In this document: positions 1 to 11,961 of the stretch, one piece after another
How the letters are laid out: each line of letters opens with the position of its first letter
How positions within the stretch are numbered: the first letter of the stretch is position 1
NCBI GenBank assembly: GCA_963556255.1
Contig: OY744611.1
Coordinates: 33,431,432 to 33,495,431, forward strand
Length of the DNA: 64,000 nt
From: Allolobophora icterica
Taxonomy: Eukaryota; Annelida; Clitellata; Crassiclitellata; Lumbricidae
Direction: 5' to 3'
Program-made: the position numbers and the translations under genes
Notes under the pieces: model-generated
Seen by the model: the letters and a program-made list of their open reading frames with translations, nothing else
Databases searched by the model: none
Told to the model about the DNA's origin: nothing

Positions 1-770
1 AATAAACAGAATAGGGAAAACCAATAGATAAGTTAAATGATGATAAGTTGGTGAAGATGAAATTAGGTTAGATACATCTGGTTACATACATAGCGCCCGT
101 TAAGAATTCTCAGTCGGCTCTATATAAATATACAGTTTCAACTGAACCGTAGGCATGCGCTATATAATTTGTAGATAGAAAGAGAGGCTTTAAGCAGCTG
201 AGCGGCGTTTAAGAGTTAAAAGATTTTATGGCTGAGAGCCTGAGAGTGTTTCTAGAAAGCTTCTCGTCTGTTTATCTCATTGGCAAGTTGTTCTGACAGC
301 TCTAAATGGCAATGCAAGGTAAGTAAGTCAGTAGTAAGTGAGAATATTTTTTTAGATCAAAGGGAAAGGCAAGGGAATGTAAAGTAAGGCAAGAAATGTA
401 TGGCATGTATGGCAATTAGGGTTTAGGGATGGAAAAAGTCAAAATGGAATATGGTTTGTAAGGGAAAAAGACAGATAGACAGACAGACAGATAGACAAAT
501 ACTTTACAGAACCTAATCAAGAGCTTTGCAATTTCAACTGATGTGAAAAGTATGCAACAGTATCCAAAGCATTGGCAACCAAACTGTATATTCTACACAA
601 AAATGTACACATCAACTGTCAGTCAAATGCTTACAGGACATCCAATAATTTCTTATATTCCGTTTGATAATATACGATGCGGCATATCAATAGTTTCATG
701 AACATGAAGTTACACCACAGATATTGTTAACCCTATTTGGTTACACTACGTAAAATTGTGCAGCTTCCTG
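1..770. other. No gene seen; AT-rich intergenic or intronic DNA
   Basis: I see no long open frame, RNA gene or complete mobile element here. Near 120 and 160 there are CTATATAAAT/CTATATAATT stretches resembling the LINE/SINE 3' tails found elsewhere in the window. At 300-440 there are scattered GGTAAGT-like and AAGG-rich words. Confidence 0.5.
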
Positions 771-1233
771 TGACGTCATGCTCGTTGACCCACATTCTAG
801 TACGCTGCGTGCAGTGACCTACTTTTTTTAGTATGTTGGATAACTGCAATGACATGCAGGTGACCGATTATGTCAGATGATTATGACGTCATAACATGGT
901 GACCCATATTTCTAACATCTTAGACTTAGACGATTGATGCATCATGCTGTGAAGTATTTTATAATGTGGCCAATAACTGTGCCGTCATATTACGTGACCT
1001 AGATCTAACAGGACCCACACACCCTCTCCGATAGAGACGTCAGGAGAGTCAACAGACTTATAAGGCTCCTGATTTAACCTCTTGCGAAACATTATACGCG
1101 TTCTCCCCGCGGTATATCGAAGCGTGACGTCACGACCAGTGACCTAGTTCTCGCGGCGTCATTGCCGGCGGCGGTGACGTCACGTCGCTGACTGCCGAAC
1201 TTTGAAATGCACCACCTACCGTTTGTGACGTCA
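771..1233. promoter_or_regulatory. Cluster of five perfect CRE palindromes (TGACGTCA)
   Basis: The 8-bp palindrome TGACGTCA occurs at 771-778, 884-891, 1125-1132, 1175-1182 and 1226-1233, and a near-copy AGACGTCA lies close to 1036. The last three are about 50 bp apart. TGACGTCA is the known binding site of CREB/ATF bZIP factors. The cluster runs into a CpG-rich block, which suggests a promoter or enhancer. No recognised gene is attached to it, so the target is unknown. Confidence 0.5.
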
Positions 1234-1660
1234 TGCGAAGATATGTGCGCGTCGTCGTCGTTCTTTGTTCCCGAAGATCGTGTGGTCAGGGCGCATGCGC
1301 GATTTTGTTCCTGTTCCCCGCAACGTGTCGCCAAGGCCGGCGAGCGGACGAACGCCGTCCGGTCGGGTTCGAGAGGATGCCGAACGGGCATCGGCATTTC
1401 GAGTTCGATGCCGTTCGCACGCGTTGCCTTGGCCGCGTCGTCTGCCTCGGCTCGCGGCCGTTTCGCGGCGGACGATGCGAGAACGGCCGGGCAACGGGCC
1501 GAAGATGGGCTGGCTGCCGCGGCCAGGCTGTTATGGCGAGCTGGCCGGCATAGGATCAGGGTCGAATCACTGTGGATGGCTTGTCGTTCGGTATGCTCTT
1601 GGACCAGCGACCGACGAGCGGTGGGCTCGTCCGCTGAAATGCTAAGCAGGGATATATCGA
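1090..1660. other. CpG-rich block, open on both strands, gene uncertain
   Basis: This block is much richer in GC and CpG than its surroundings. A plus-strand frame (188 codons from 1207) and a minus-strand frame (280 codons, 1934 to 1092) both stay open through it, as happens by chance in GC-rich DNA. Neither translation resembles a family I know. A minus-strand exon starting after a TTTCAG near 1640 is conceivable. The block could be a CpG-island promoter or first exon belonging with the CRE cluster; I cannot decide. Confidence 0.3.
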
Positions 1661-1739
1661 TTGTGTCGTGGCAAGGAGCGACGGCGAGGAAGAGCCGGGA
1701 ATGCAGAAACGGAAGGACGGAGGGAAAGAAGGAACAAGG

Positions 1740-4080
<2,341 letters not shown>

Positions 4081-4154
4081 AGTATTGGGTCTGTTTTCAT
4101 AAGCAGTCAGCGTCGGATGGTAGGGAATACGTTTCTGGCGTCAATAACAAAGCC

Positions 4155-5770
4155 GATCGATGCACCGATGGATGGAAGAATGGATGGATGGATGGCTGCA
4201 TGAAGGAAGGACGGAAGAATAAACTATGGTAACAACTGATGGATGAAGGGAGAGACAGATGGATTGAAGGATGGATGACTGGTTGCATGAAGGAAGGACG
4301 GAGGAACAAACTATGGTAACAACTGATGGATGAAGGGAGAGACAGATGGATTGAAGGATGGATGACTGGTTGCATGAAGGAAGGACGGAGGAACAAACTA
4401 TGGTAACAACTGATGGATGAAGGGAGAGACAGATGGATTGAAGGATGGATGACTGGTTGCATGAAGGAAGGACGGAGGAACAAACTATGGTAACAACTGA
4501 TGGATGAAGGGAGAGACAGATGGATTGAAGGATGGATGACTGGTTGCATGAAGGAAGGACGGAAGAATAAACTATGGTAACAATTGATGGATGAAGGGAG
4601 AGACAGATTGATTGAAGGATGGATGACTGGCTGCATGAAGGAAGGACGGAAGAATAAACTATGGTAACAACTGATGGATGAAGGGAGAGACAGATGGATT
4701 GAAGGATGGATGACTGGTTGCATGAAGGAAGGACGGAAGAATAAACTATGGTAACAACTGATGGATGAAGGGAGAGACAGATTGATTGAAGGATGGATGA
4801 CTGGCTGCATGAAGGAAGGACGGAAGAATAAACTATGGTAACAACTGATGGATGAAGGGAGAGACAGATTGATTGAAGGATGGATGACTGGCTGCATGAA
4901 GGAAGGACGGAAGAATAAACTATGGTAACAACTGATGGATGAAGGGAGAGACAGATTGATTGAAGGATGGATGACTGGTTGCATGAAGGAAGGACGGAAG
5001 AATAAACTATGGTAACAACTGATGGATGAAGGGAGAGACAGATTGATTGAAGGATGGATGACTGGCTGCATGAAGGAAGGACGGAAGAATAAACTATGGT
5101 AACAACTGATGGATGAAGGGAGAGACAGATTGATTGAAGGATGGATGACTGGCTGCATGAAGGAAGGACGGAAGAATAAACTATGGTAACAACTGATGGA
5201 TGAAGGGAGAGACAGATTGATTGAAGGATGGATGACTGGCTGCATGAAGGAAGGACGGAAGAATAAACTACGGTTAAAATTGATTGATGAAGGGAGATAC
5301 GTGGAGGATGGATGGATGACTGCATGAAGGAAGGAAGAATAAACTATGGCTACAACCAGGGGCGTCTACACCATAGAAACAGTGGAGCAAATGCTCCATC
5401 CAAGAATTAGGGGGGGGATGATCTGTCAGTGTGTGTTCCACCATTTTAGGGGGGGAAAGGAAGGTTGAGGGGGGAAAAAGAGGGGAAGGGGAAGTTGCTC
5501 CAATGACTCAAGGGGGATAGACGCCCCTGGTTACAACTGATGGATGAAGGGAGAGATATGGAAGGAAGGATGGACGAACAAACTATGGTTACAAGTGATA
5601 GATGAAGGGAGAGACATGGAAGGATGGATGGATGACTGCATGAAGGACGAACATACTATGGCTACAACTGATGGATGAAGGGACAGACATGGAAGGATGA
5701 CTGCATGAAAGAAGGACGGAAGAAAAAACTATACTTTAAACTGATAGATGAAGGGGAGACGGAGAAGCAG
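4155..5770. repeat. 87-bp tandem minisatellite, about 12-13 copies plus degenerate end
   Basis: A unit beginning TGCATGAAGGAAGGACGG recurs every 87 bp from about 4197 to 5275 and decays to shorter, diverged units up to about 5770. Because 87 is a multiple of three and the unit lacks stops, two minus-strand frames stay open for 382 and 394 codons, repeating the same 29 residues; I do not regard these as genes. Left-hand copies share GGAGGAAC and ATGGATTG variants, right-hand copies GGAAGAATA and ATTGATTG. A hAT-type element interrupts the degenerate end. Confidence 0.9.
5357..5529. mobile_element. Small non-autonomous hAT-type element (copy A of the CAGGGGCGTCTA family)
   Basis: The ends are inverted repeats: CAGGGGCGTCTA at the left and TAGACGCCCCTG at the right. 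They are flanked by an 8-bp duplication with one mismatch, GCTACAAC (5349-5356) and GTTACAAC (5530-5537). An 8-bp duplication and CAGGGG-type ends are known hAT features. The element sits in a minisatellite unit that is otherwise continuous (ACTATGGYTACAACTGATGG), which confirms the borders. It has no coding capacity. A second copy is at 57016-57184. Confidence 0.85.
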
Positions 5771-6300
5771 ATGGATGTGTGGATACTTGTCTAAAAACGA
5801 ATCCCTTACAGTTCTGTTTTGCACTGTAGTCAGAAGGAGAGATTTTATATGCTAACACGATCTAATTTTGTAGTTTTGCGCCTACTAACTGGCCTAAAAA
5901 CAGTTAATTCTGTGACACTGCTTGCAAGTTACCAGGAAAACGTTTAATATAACGGACTAGTTTAAAGGCAGCCCTCTGGCGGACAGGGCAATATCGCGCA
6001 TTCTGTTTACACAACAAATCGATTCGGTTAATTTTAATTTCGAAGGAAACTCGACGAATAGTAACATTTGCAGAATAAAACTTTGCCTGTTGAGATTTAG
6101 AACGTTAGTGTACAAGACAGTAGCACTGAATGTATTTAATACTAGCGAATAATTATTTATTTTGCACCTTTTGAGCTTAAGAATCGTAGGGATGTTTTAG
6201 ATGTTCATATTGGCGCAAATATTGATGGTTGATACTTGAAAGTTCTAAAATTTGCTGATTTGATCTTAAGTTTTCTTTGTATACTATTATAGACCTACTG
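5770..6300. other. No gene seen; AT-rich DNA
   Basis: There is no convincing open frame. A motif AGCCCTCTGGCGGACAGGG near 5970 loosely resembles a CTCF core, but one match is not enough to call a site. Confidence 0.4.
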
Positions 6301-6304
6301 CAAT

Positions 6305-6675
6305 TAGAGGTGTACCGATTACCAGTTTTGCCGATTATGCCGATACCGCGTATAGCCGATTATTTTGTTATCGCCCAAAATCTAGGCACACGACGTTGTA
6401 TAAGGGTTATTAAGGAGTTTCCAGACCTGTGTATAATAGGTCCTTGGTTTCTACGGTGCCTAGTAAGTAGTGCAATGCTAAATATAAAGCAATAATAAGA
6501 AACAAAACATACAAATTTGTGCTAATTTTTCTTTTTTTAACGATTATTGTACAAAAAACGCCAATTATACAGTAATTTGCATTGGCGCCGATTATTTTTT
6601 GCCGATGCAAATTACGCCGATACCTCTAATAATCGGTCCGATCAGGAATGCTGCCGATGCATCGGTACAGCTCTA
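6305..6675. mobile_element. Small hAT-type element with TAGAGSTGTACCGAT ends
   Basis: The left end TAGAGGTGTACCGAT and the right end ATCGGTACAGCTCTA are inverted repeats. They are flanked by an 8-bp duplication with one mismatch, ACTGCAAT (6297-6304) and ATTGCAAT (6676-6683). Inside both ends the pentamer CCGAT (or ATCGG) recurs many times, as expected of subterminal transposase-binding repeats. No transposase frame is left, so it depends on a relative. Confidence 0.8.
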
Positions 6676-6853
6676 ATTGCAATCCACTTTAATCACAAAT
6701 CCAGACGAATATGGAAATAGACCTACACACACGAGTAGGTATACACACTCATAAACTACACAGAATACGCTCAGTAGGCCTAGGCTACATTATTTGCATT
6801 ATATTCCTGGTTGCTGTATGACAACCAGTTTACTCAATAAACATTTATACATC

Positions 6854-7107
6854 GTGCTTTTTTTCTAGAAAAAAAGGTTTCGGAACGGAACAATAGGTTC
6901 CGGAATTATGGGCGGGCTAAAATCCCGAGAAAAACTGGAATGGGGTTGGGATGGGTCTCAATAAACACTGAAAACAGTTAAAAACACTTAAATTAAATTA
7001 AAATAACTAAATTAATCTTTTTATTATTAAAATAAATAAATTATTTTTTAGCAGCTGAAAAAAGGTGCCGGAACGCCGTTCCGGCGCGTTCCGGCTGAAA
7101 AAAGCAC
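6854..7107. mobile_element. Probable small inverted-repeat element
   Basis: The left end GTGCTTTTTTTCTAG followed by CGGAACGGAAC mirrors the right end, where GTTCCGGC words are followed by CTGAAAAAAGCAC. GGAAC/GTTCC words repeat inside each end. I did not find a clear target duplication, so the superfamily is open. The AT-rich interior is non-coding. Confidence 0.55.
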
Positions 7108-7556
7108 TCTATGTATGTAACATACATACATACAAACATTACACAAATAGGCTGATTACATTACATTTCATTACACTATCTTTTATTTTGTTAAATAGTG
7201 AAAGATTTTACCACTTCACTTTGTGCCTGGGTTTAACTCCAGGTTACCATCACTATATCATATGCAATTATAAGTTGCATAGGCTATGAAGTAGACCTAA
7301 TCTCTAAATGGAGGTCCTTGAACCTCCTTTACCTTAACCATTGTCCTCCCAGAGCAGACTAAGAAAATCCCTGGCCCTTCCATACACCTACCATTCGACC
7401 CGTGCTTGATTTAAAACGGTATCCACAGTCGCTACCTCCAAACTTTATTACTGTAGTTCTGCTCAATCTCGAATCCACCCAAATGAAGTGTCTACATCTC
7501 ATCCAAAATTCTCTCGCCCTAGCTGTCACCGGGATAGCCAAGCATCATCGTGTCAC

Positions 7557-8285
7557 TGTCGCGTGAGGAGATCGACAACAACGACGAGATGGCATCATCA
7601 TTATGATGTAAGCGTCGTTGCCGGTCGAGATAGGATGATGACGGACGAAAAGCCAGTCTCCACTTGGGCAACAATGAAGGCAGCGAGGCCCAGGTGTAAT
7701 CGGACACCACACAGCCAAGGTGTAATAGGACACCTCGCGGCTATGGTGTAACCAGACACCGCCCGCGCTGCAGGCGAGCGACGACCCGCGTATCGAGGAG
7801 CAATCTGACACTAATTGACGATAGCTTGACGTGGGGAGGGGGGCTGACTGATGCACGCTGGAGTTCCTACTTAACAGAAGGGAACGGAGAACACGGGACT
7901 TGTACTGCTGACGAACGCGACGTGTGAACATCGGCCGAGCGAGAAACATCGAGAGGAGCGACCAGCGGCGACGGCAGAGTATTAGTCCGTCAGATTCAGA
8001 GACTGACGCGAAAGAACGATCTGGAGTTAGGCTGTACGAAGCAACATTTGAGATAGTCCGATTTAATATCTAAACGCTTTAATACTACGTGGAAGTTCCC
8101 GTAGAGTTAGTGTATATATATTTGTTTCTTTAATTAAATTCATTTATTAATTAAACAAAGTTCGTCGTGAATCTTCTATAGAAAAGTTAGGCACGTTAAA
8201 TAAAAGTGCAAGTAAAAGAACAAGCAATCGAGGGTCGACATCAACACACGGCAAACACACGACAGGGCGACCTCCGATTGCGACA
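7557..8285 (+). repeat. 5' LTR of element 1
   Basis: The LTR begins TGTCGC and ends GCGACA. It contains three 16-bp palindromes of the form GGTGT-N6-ACACC at 7693, 7719 and 7745, exactly 26 bp apart, and an AT-rich stretch near 8110-8160 that could hold the promoter. Confidence 0.95.
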
Positions 8286-8286
8286 T

Positions 8287-8302
8287 TGGCGCAGTCGACA
8301 GG
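8287..8302 (+). other. Primer-binding site of element 1, tRNA-Ser type
   Basis: TGGCGCAGTCGACAGG starts one base after the LTR. Its complement ends in ACTGCGCCA, which from general knowledge of tRNA sequences resembles the 3' end of a serine tRNA. The tRNA assignment is an inference; the position is what is expected of a primer-binding site. Confidence 0.6.
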
Positions 8303-8587
8303 ATTTTCAACTGAAGACGTCACGACGAAGAGCGGAACCGGAAACGGAAAGAGGAATCTCAACAGATCGGGACCAGCGGCGAATACAACCCTTCGCAACT
8401 GGAGAAGTCGAGTGCCGGACTCCTGAGGACGAAGGACTCGAAGGAACCGACAGCAACAGGCAAGGACGAGGAACAAGAGCGCCAACGGACGACCGACCAT
8501 CGCTAGCAACGACGGACGGGAGTGGCAACGGAGGACAGCGGATCAGCCAAGATACCAAAAGACGGAACACGCTCGACGTATCAGAGG

Positions 8588-8794
8588 GTAAGTCCTTACT
8601 GGTAGTCGTGGTAATCTGTGAGGTTGCGGTTGAGGTCTGGATGAGGATTGGTGTGCGAATAGCCGAGGCTTTTGCGTAGCTCCTTTTGCTCAGTTCTGTT
8701 CTTGTTGTTTTTGTGGTAGAATTTTAGGACGTTGTTTTCTTTGATTTCTGACCAGCGGTGACTCTCCTCTAACTTACTTATCTTTTTCTATTAG
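8588..8794 (+). other. Possible leader intron in element 1
   Basis: A strong donor-like GAGG|GTAAGT at 8587/8588 and an acceptor-like pyrimidine run ending TATTAG at 8794 lie between the LTR and the ORF start at 8813. Splicing would remove 207 bases of leader just before the start codon. It does not join an upstream frame to the ORF. Both sites could be fortuitous. Confidence 0.3.
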
Positions 8795-8812
8795 TGAGCG
8801 GACTGTTGGAAG

Positions 8813-11770
8813 ATGGATAAGTTGTCGGTAGAGAAAAGAGTGAGGGTGCAGAACACGCCCCATCACAGACTAGTCGCATATCTGAGAAAGATGGGACTAG
8901 GAGAGAAGGAATTGAATTCCATGAATATGAACCAGCTCCGAGAGGCTAGCGCCGAAATAATTGTTTCTGGACGGGAGGCCCCGCCAGAAGTAAGTGAGGA
9001 AGTAAACATAGGTAGCCTAGAGACCAGTATTCGCTCGACAAGGCTGAGGCAGCTAGTCGGGCTCGAACTATTAAAATACGAGAGAAGGGAAGCTGAGAGT
9101 GTGGAGAGGAGAAAAGAAGAGGAGGAGGAAAGGCAGAGAAGGATCGAAGAAGAGAGAGAGAGGAGACTAGAAGAGGAAGAAGAAAGGCAGAGAAGTGAAG
9201 AGAAAGAGGAAGCGGAGGAACTGAGGAAAGAAGAAGGAGAGGAAGCGGAGCGGAGACTCAGGCTGCTTGAGGAGAGAGCGGAGAGGAGAAAGGAAGAGAA
9301 GGAGGAAAGGCAGAGAAGGATCGAAGAAGAGAGAGAGAGGAGACGACAAGAGAAAGAAGAGAGACTGAGGCTCCTTGGGGAGACGCAGGCTGAGAGACTC
9401 AGGATAATTGGGGAGGAGAGCAGGCTGCTTAGGGAGATGCAGGATGAGAGACTATGGCTTCTTGAGGAGAAACGGAGAGAAGATGAGGAGAAGCAGGCTG
9501 AGAAGCTCAGGCTGCTTGAAGAGAAGCAGAGGAGAGAAGAGAAAGAGGAGGCTGAGAAGCTCAGGCTTCAGGAGGAGAAGCGGGCTGAGAAACAGAGGAA
9601 AGAAGAGAAGGAGGAGGCTGAGAAGCTCAGGCTTCAGGAGGAGAAGCGGAGGAGAGAAGAAAAGGAGGAGACTTATGTAAGAGAGTACATGAAAGTGTAT
9701 ATTACAGGGCTCCCTGTGACATCGTCTCTAATAGATAGCGGGGCCGAATACAATTGTGCGCGAGCAGAACTAATCAGGCCGCTCAACCTACCTGTGGTCA
9801 AGCAGATAGAGGTGAAGGGGCTGAACGGTCAATCAATGATTGTGGACGTGGTGCGGCTGAGACTAAAGGGATCTCAGGCCGGCGAGGACAGGGAGGGGGA
9901 GGTAAATTACGCCCCTGATGTTCGGATATGGGCGGCACTCTTTAAAGACCTTAATGAACCGTTAATTATCACGCCCACTACAGCCGACTTGCTGCGCGAG
10001 ACAGCGTTGTATTCGAGTCACGCGGCCAGCGCTCCTGAAATAGACCAAATTTCAGAAGCGCAGGCGGTCGCAAGGACTGAGACGAGTGAGGAAGAGGAGA
10101 GAGGGGAGAAGGTAGAGGGACTTAGGACGCTGATAGGCGAGGATTACTTCACGGTCGCTCAAGCAGACAGTGGGAGTGCAGGAGAAATCAGCCCCGAAGA
10201 AACGGATAATGAACAGCTATTCTTCAATCCTGAGATACCACCCCCACCCAAGGAAGACACAATAGTAGGCAGAAACAAGATGGCTGCTGAACAAGCACAA
10301 TGTTCGACACTAGCACCATTCTTGGCCCACGGGAAAATTGGGGCGAAGAGCTTCTTCACTGAAGACAATTTGCCCTTTCATAAAGACAAAATAGCTGGGC
10401 ATTCTGTAAAACAACTGTGCTTGCCTAAAGAGAGAATAGACAAAGTCATCATCCAATCACCGGAAGCGCGAGGAGCAAAGAAGGAGGGCCAATGGCAAGG
10501 CCCGGCCATCATCGCTCAGGTGAAATCGCCCTACACATACATCGTGGAAATAGGGGGCAAAAGCCGCTTACTACACGCAAATCGGATTCGCAAATATAAC
10601 GAAAGAATACAGCAAGCATTGATTAACAATTGCTCCATTCTGTTCGAGAAGGACGAAGACTTCGGTCACGGGGAAGCGGGGGGGGGTAGCTTCGTCACGA
10701 GGCAGACAAGGCCCAGTGCACAAGTAGACCCTATTGCCGTTGCACACTTAACGGTACCCGAGCGGAAACAGCTGTTTAGTCTGTTAGACAGGTTTCCAGA
10801 TGTGTTCTCGGACAAACCAGGTTTCTGTCCCGTCCTAGAACACACAATCACTGTTAGCGCGGAGTTCAGGCCGAAGAGTTTGCGAGCCTATAAGGTGCCG
10901 GAACTGCTCAAACCGGAGATGGAGAAGCAGACCCGTGAACTTTTGGCCCTAGGTATCATCACTCCCTCACATAGTGACATGGCAGTACACTCGATGACGT
11001 GGCCGGATCACATGAAGCACCTAGAGAAGTACTTAATGACTATTCAACAGTCGGGTCTGACCCTTAACATTAAGAAGAGTTCGTTTGCTAGGCGACAAAC
11101 AACGTTTGTAGGTCACCTGATCGGATCAGGGAGCATTGAACCGGATCCTATGAAAATCGCAGGGCTAGGGAAAATCCCTCAACCCGAGTCCGAAAAGGAC
11201 ATACGGAGATTAATGGGCTTCTTCAGTTATTTTAGGAACTTCATCCCTAACCTGGCTGAGACAGCCAGAATTCTCACTGACTTGACCCAGAAATCGGTGC
11301 CTGCTAAGATACCCTGGCGAATTGAACATCAAAATGCGCTAGATAAACTTACGCACGATTTGAATAACGCTGTTTGTTTGCAGACAATTGACTACGGCAG
11401 AGAGTTTGGTTTATCGACTGACGCTTCAGACAAAGCAGTCGGTTGCTGCTTATTCCAAATTCAAGACGATGGAACAGAGCGGCCAATATGTTTCGCCAGT
11501 TCTAAATTAGATGCTACGCAAGCGCGTTGGTCCACTGTGGAACGCGAAGCGTATGCTGTAATCTTTGCGTTGAAGAAGTTTAGGAATTGGATTTTTATGT
11601 CAAGGACCACCCTCTATTCTGATCACAATCCCTTGACTTTCCTAACTGCTTCTACGCCCACAAGTGCTAAACTTGCGAGGTGGGCTCTGGCACTCCAAGA
11701 CTTTGATATCGCTTTTAAATATCGACCTGGGGCGCTGAATATTCCCGCTGATCTTTTGTCCAGACTATGA
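8813..11770 (+). CDS. Internally deleted gag-pol polyprotein of element 1 (985 aa)
   Basis: The frame is open from ATG to TGA. Residues 1-90 resemble the start of the intact Gmr1-like proteins in this window. Residues about 90-290 are a long charged Glu/Arg/Lys coiled coil. An aspartic protease follows (LIDSGAE, active Asp about 308). Only the extreme start of integrase (LCLPKER) remains before its C-terminal part (QWQGPAIIA..LLHANRIRKY). Reverse transcriptase keeps its N-terminal part and its thumb/connection, but the palm with YVDD is gone. The RNase H is complete (Asp870, VEREAYAV, SDHNPLTFL, final ADLLSRL). Capsid, zinc knuckle, integrase HHCC and DDE, and the polymerase active site are missing, yet all three joins keep frame. 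A protein is possible; retrotransposition without a helper is not. Confidence 0.85.
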   Translation: MDKLSVEKRVRVQNTPHHRLVAYLRKMGLGEKELNSMNMNQLREASAEIIVSGREAPPEVSEEVNIGSLETSIRSTRLRQLVGLELLKYERREAESVERRKEEEEERQRRIEEERERRLEEEEERQRSEEKEEAEELRKEEGEEAERRLRLLEERAERRKEEKEERQRRIEEERERRRQEKEERLRLLGETQAERLRIIGEESRLLREMQDERLWLLEEKRREDEEKQAEKLRLLEEKQRREEKEEAEKLRLQEEKRAEKQRKEEKEEAEKLRLQEEKRRREEKEETYVREYMKVYITGLPVTSSLIDSGAEYNCARAELIRPLNLPVVKQIEVKGLNGQSMIVDVVRLRLKGSQAGEDREGEVNYAPDVRIWAALFKDLNEPLIITPTTADLLRETALYSSHAASAPEIDQISEAQAVARTETSEEEERGEKVEGLRTLIGEDYFTVAQADSGSAGEISPEETDNEQLFFNPEIPPPPKEDTIVGRNKMAAEQAQCSTLAPFLAHGKIGAKSFFTEDNLPFHKDKIAGHSVKQLCLPKERIDKVIIQSPEARGAKKEGQWQGPAIIAQVKSPYTYIVEIGGKSRLLHANRIRKYNERIQQALINNCSILFEKDEDFGHGEAGGGSFVTRQTRPSAQVDPIAVAHLTVPERKQLFSLLDRFPDVFSDKPGFCPVLEHTITVSAEFRPKSLRAYKVPELLKPEMEKQTRELLALGIITPSHSDMAVHSMTWPDHMKHLEKYLMTIQQSGLTLNIKKSSFARRQTTFVGHLIGSGSIEPDPMKIAGLGKIPQPESEKDIRRLMGFFSYFRNFIPNLAETARILTDLTQKSVPAKIPWRIEHQNALDKLTHDLNNAVCLQTIDYGREFGLSTDASDKAVGCCLFQIQDDGTERPICFASSKLDATQARWSTVEREAYAVIFALKKFRNWIFMSRTTLYSDHNPLTFLTASTPTSAKLARWALALQDFDIAFKYRPGALNIPADLLSRL

Positions 11771-11961
11771 TTGAGGAAGAAGGCGGACTACCATGTAAGG
11801 CACCGCGACAACTGTAAATATAATTTCTAACTGTGCTGATATTTTGTATTTTCATGGGAACGACGAGGACATGGTCTGGAGGAAATCGATGGAGGGAACG
11901 ACATCATTCTCAGCCGGGAGGCGAACCAATGACTGGCTTTGTCCTCCCCCGGGAAGGGAGG

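Noticed and set aside
4097..5325. Two minus-strand frames of 382 and 394 codons with 29-residue repeats
   Set aside because: They follow from an 87-bp tandem repeat lacking stops; the nucleotide unit is a simple GGATGAAGG-type minisatellite and two frames are open equally.
8206..8679. Leader protein of 157 codons in element 1
   Set aside because: It starts inside the LTR, has no recognisable domain, and the proposed leader splice does not join it to the main frame.
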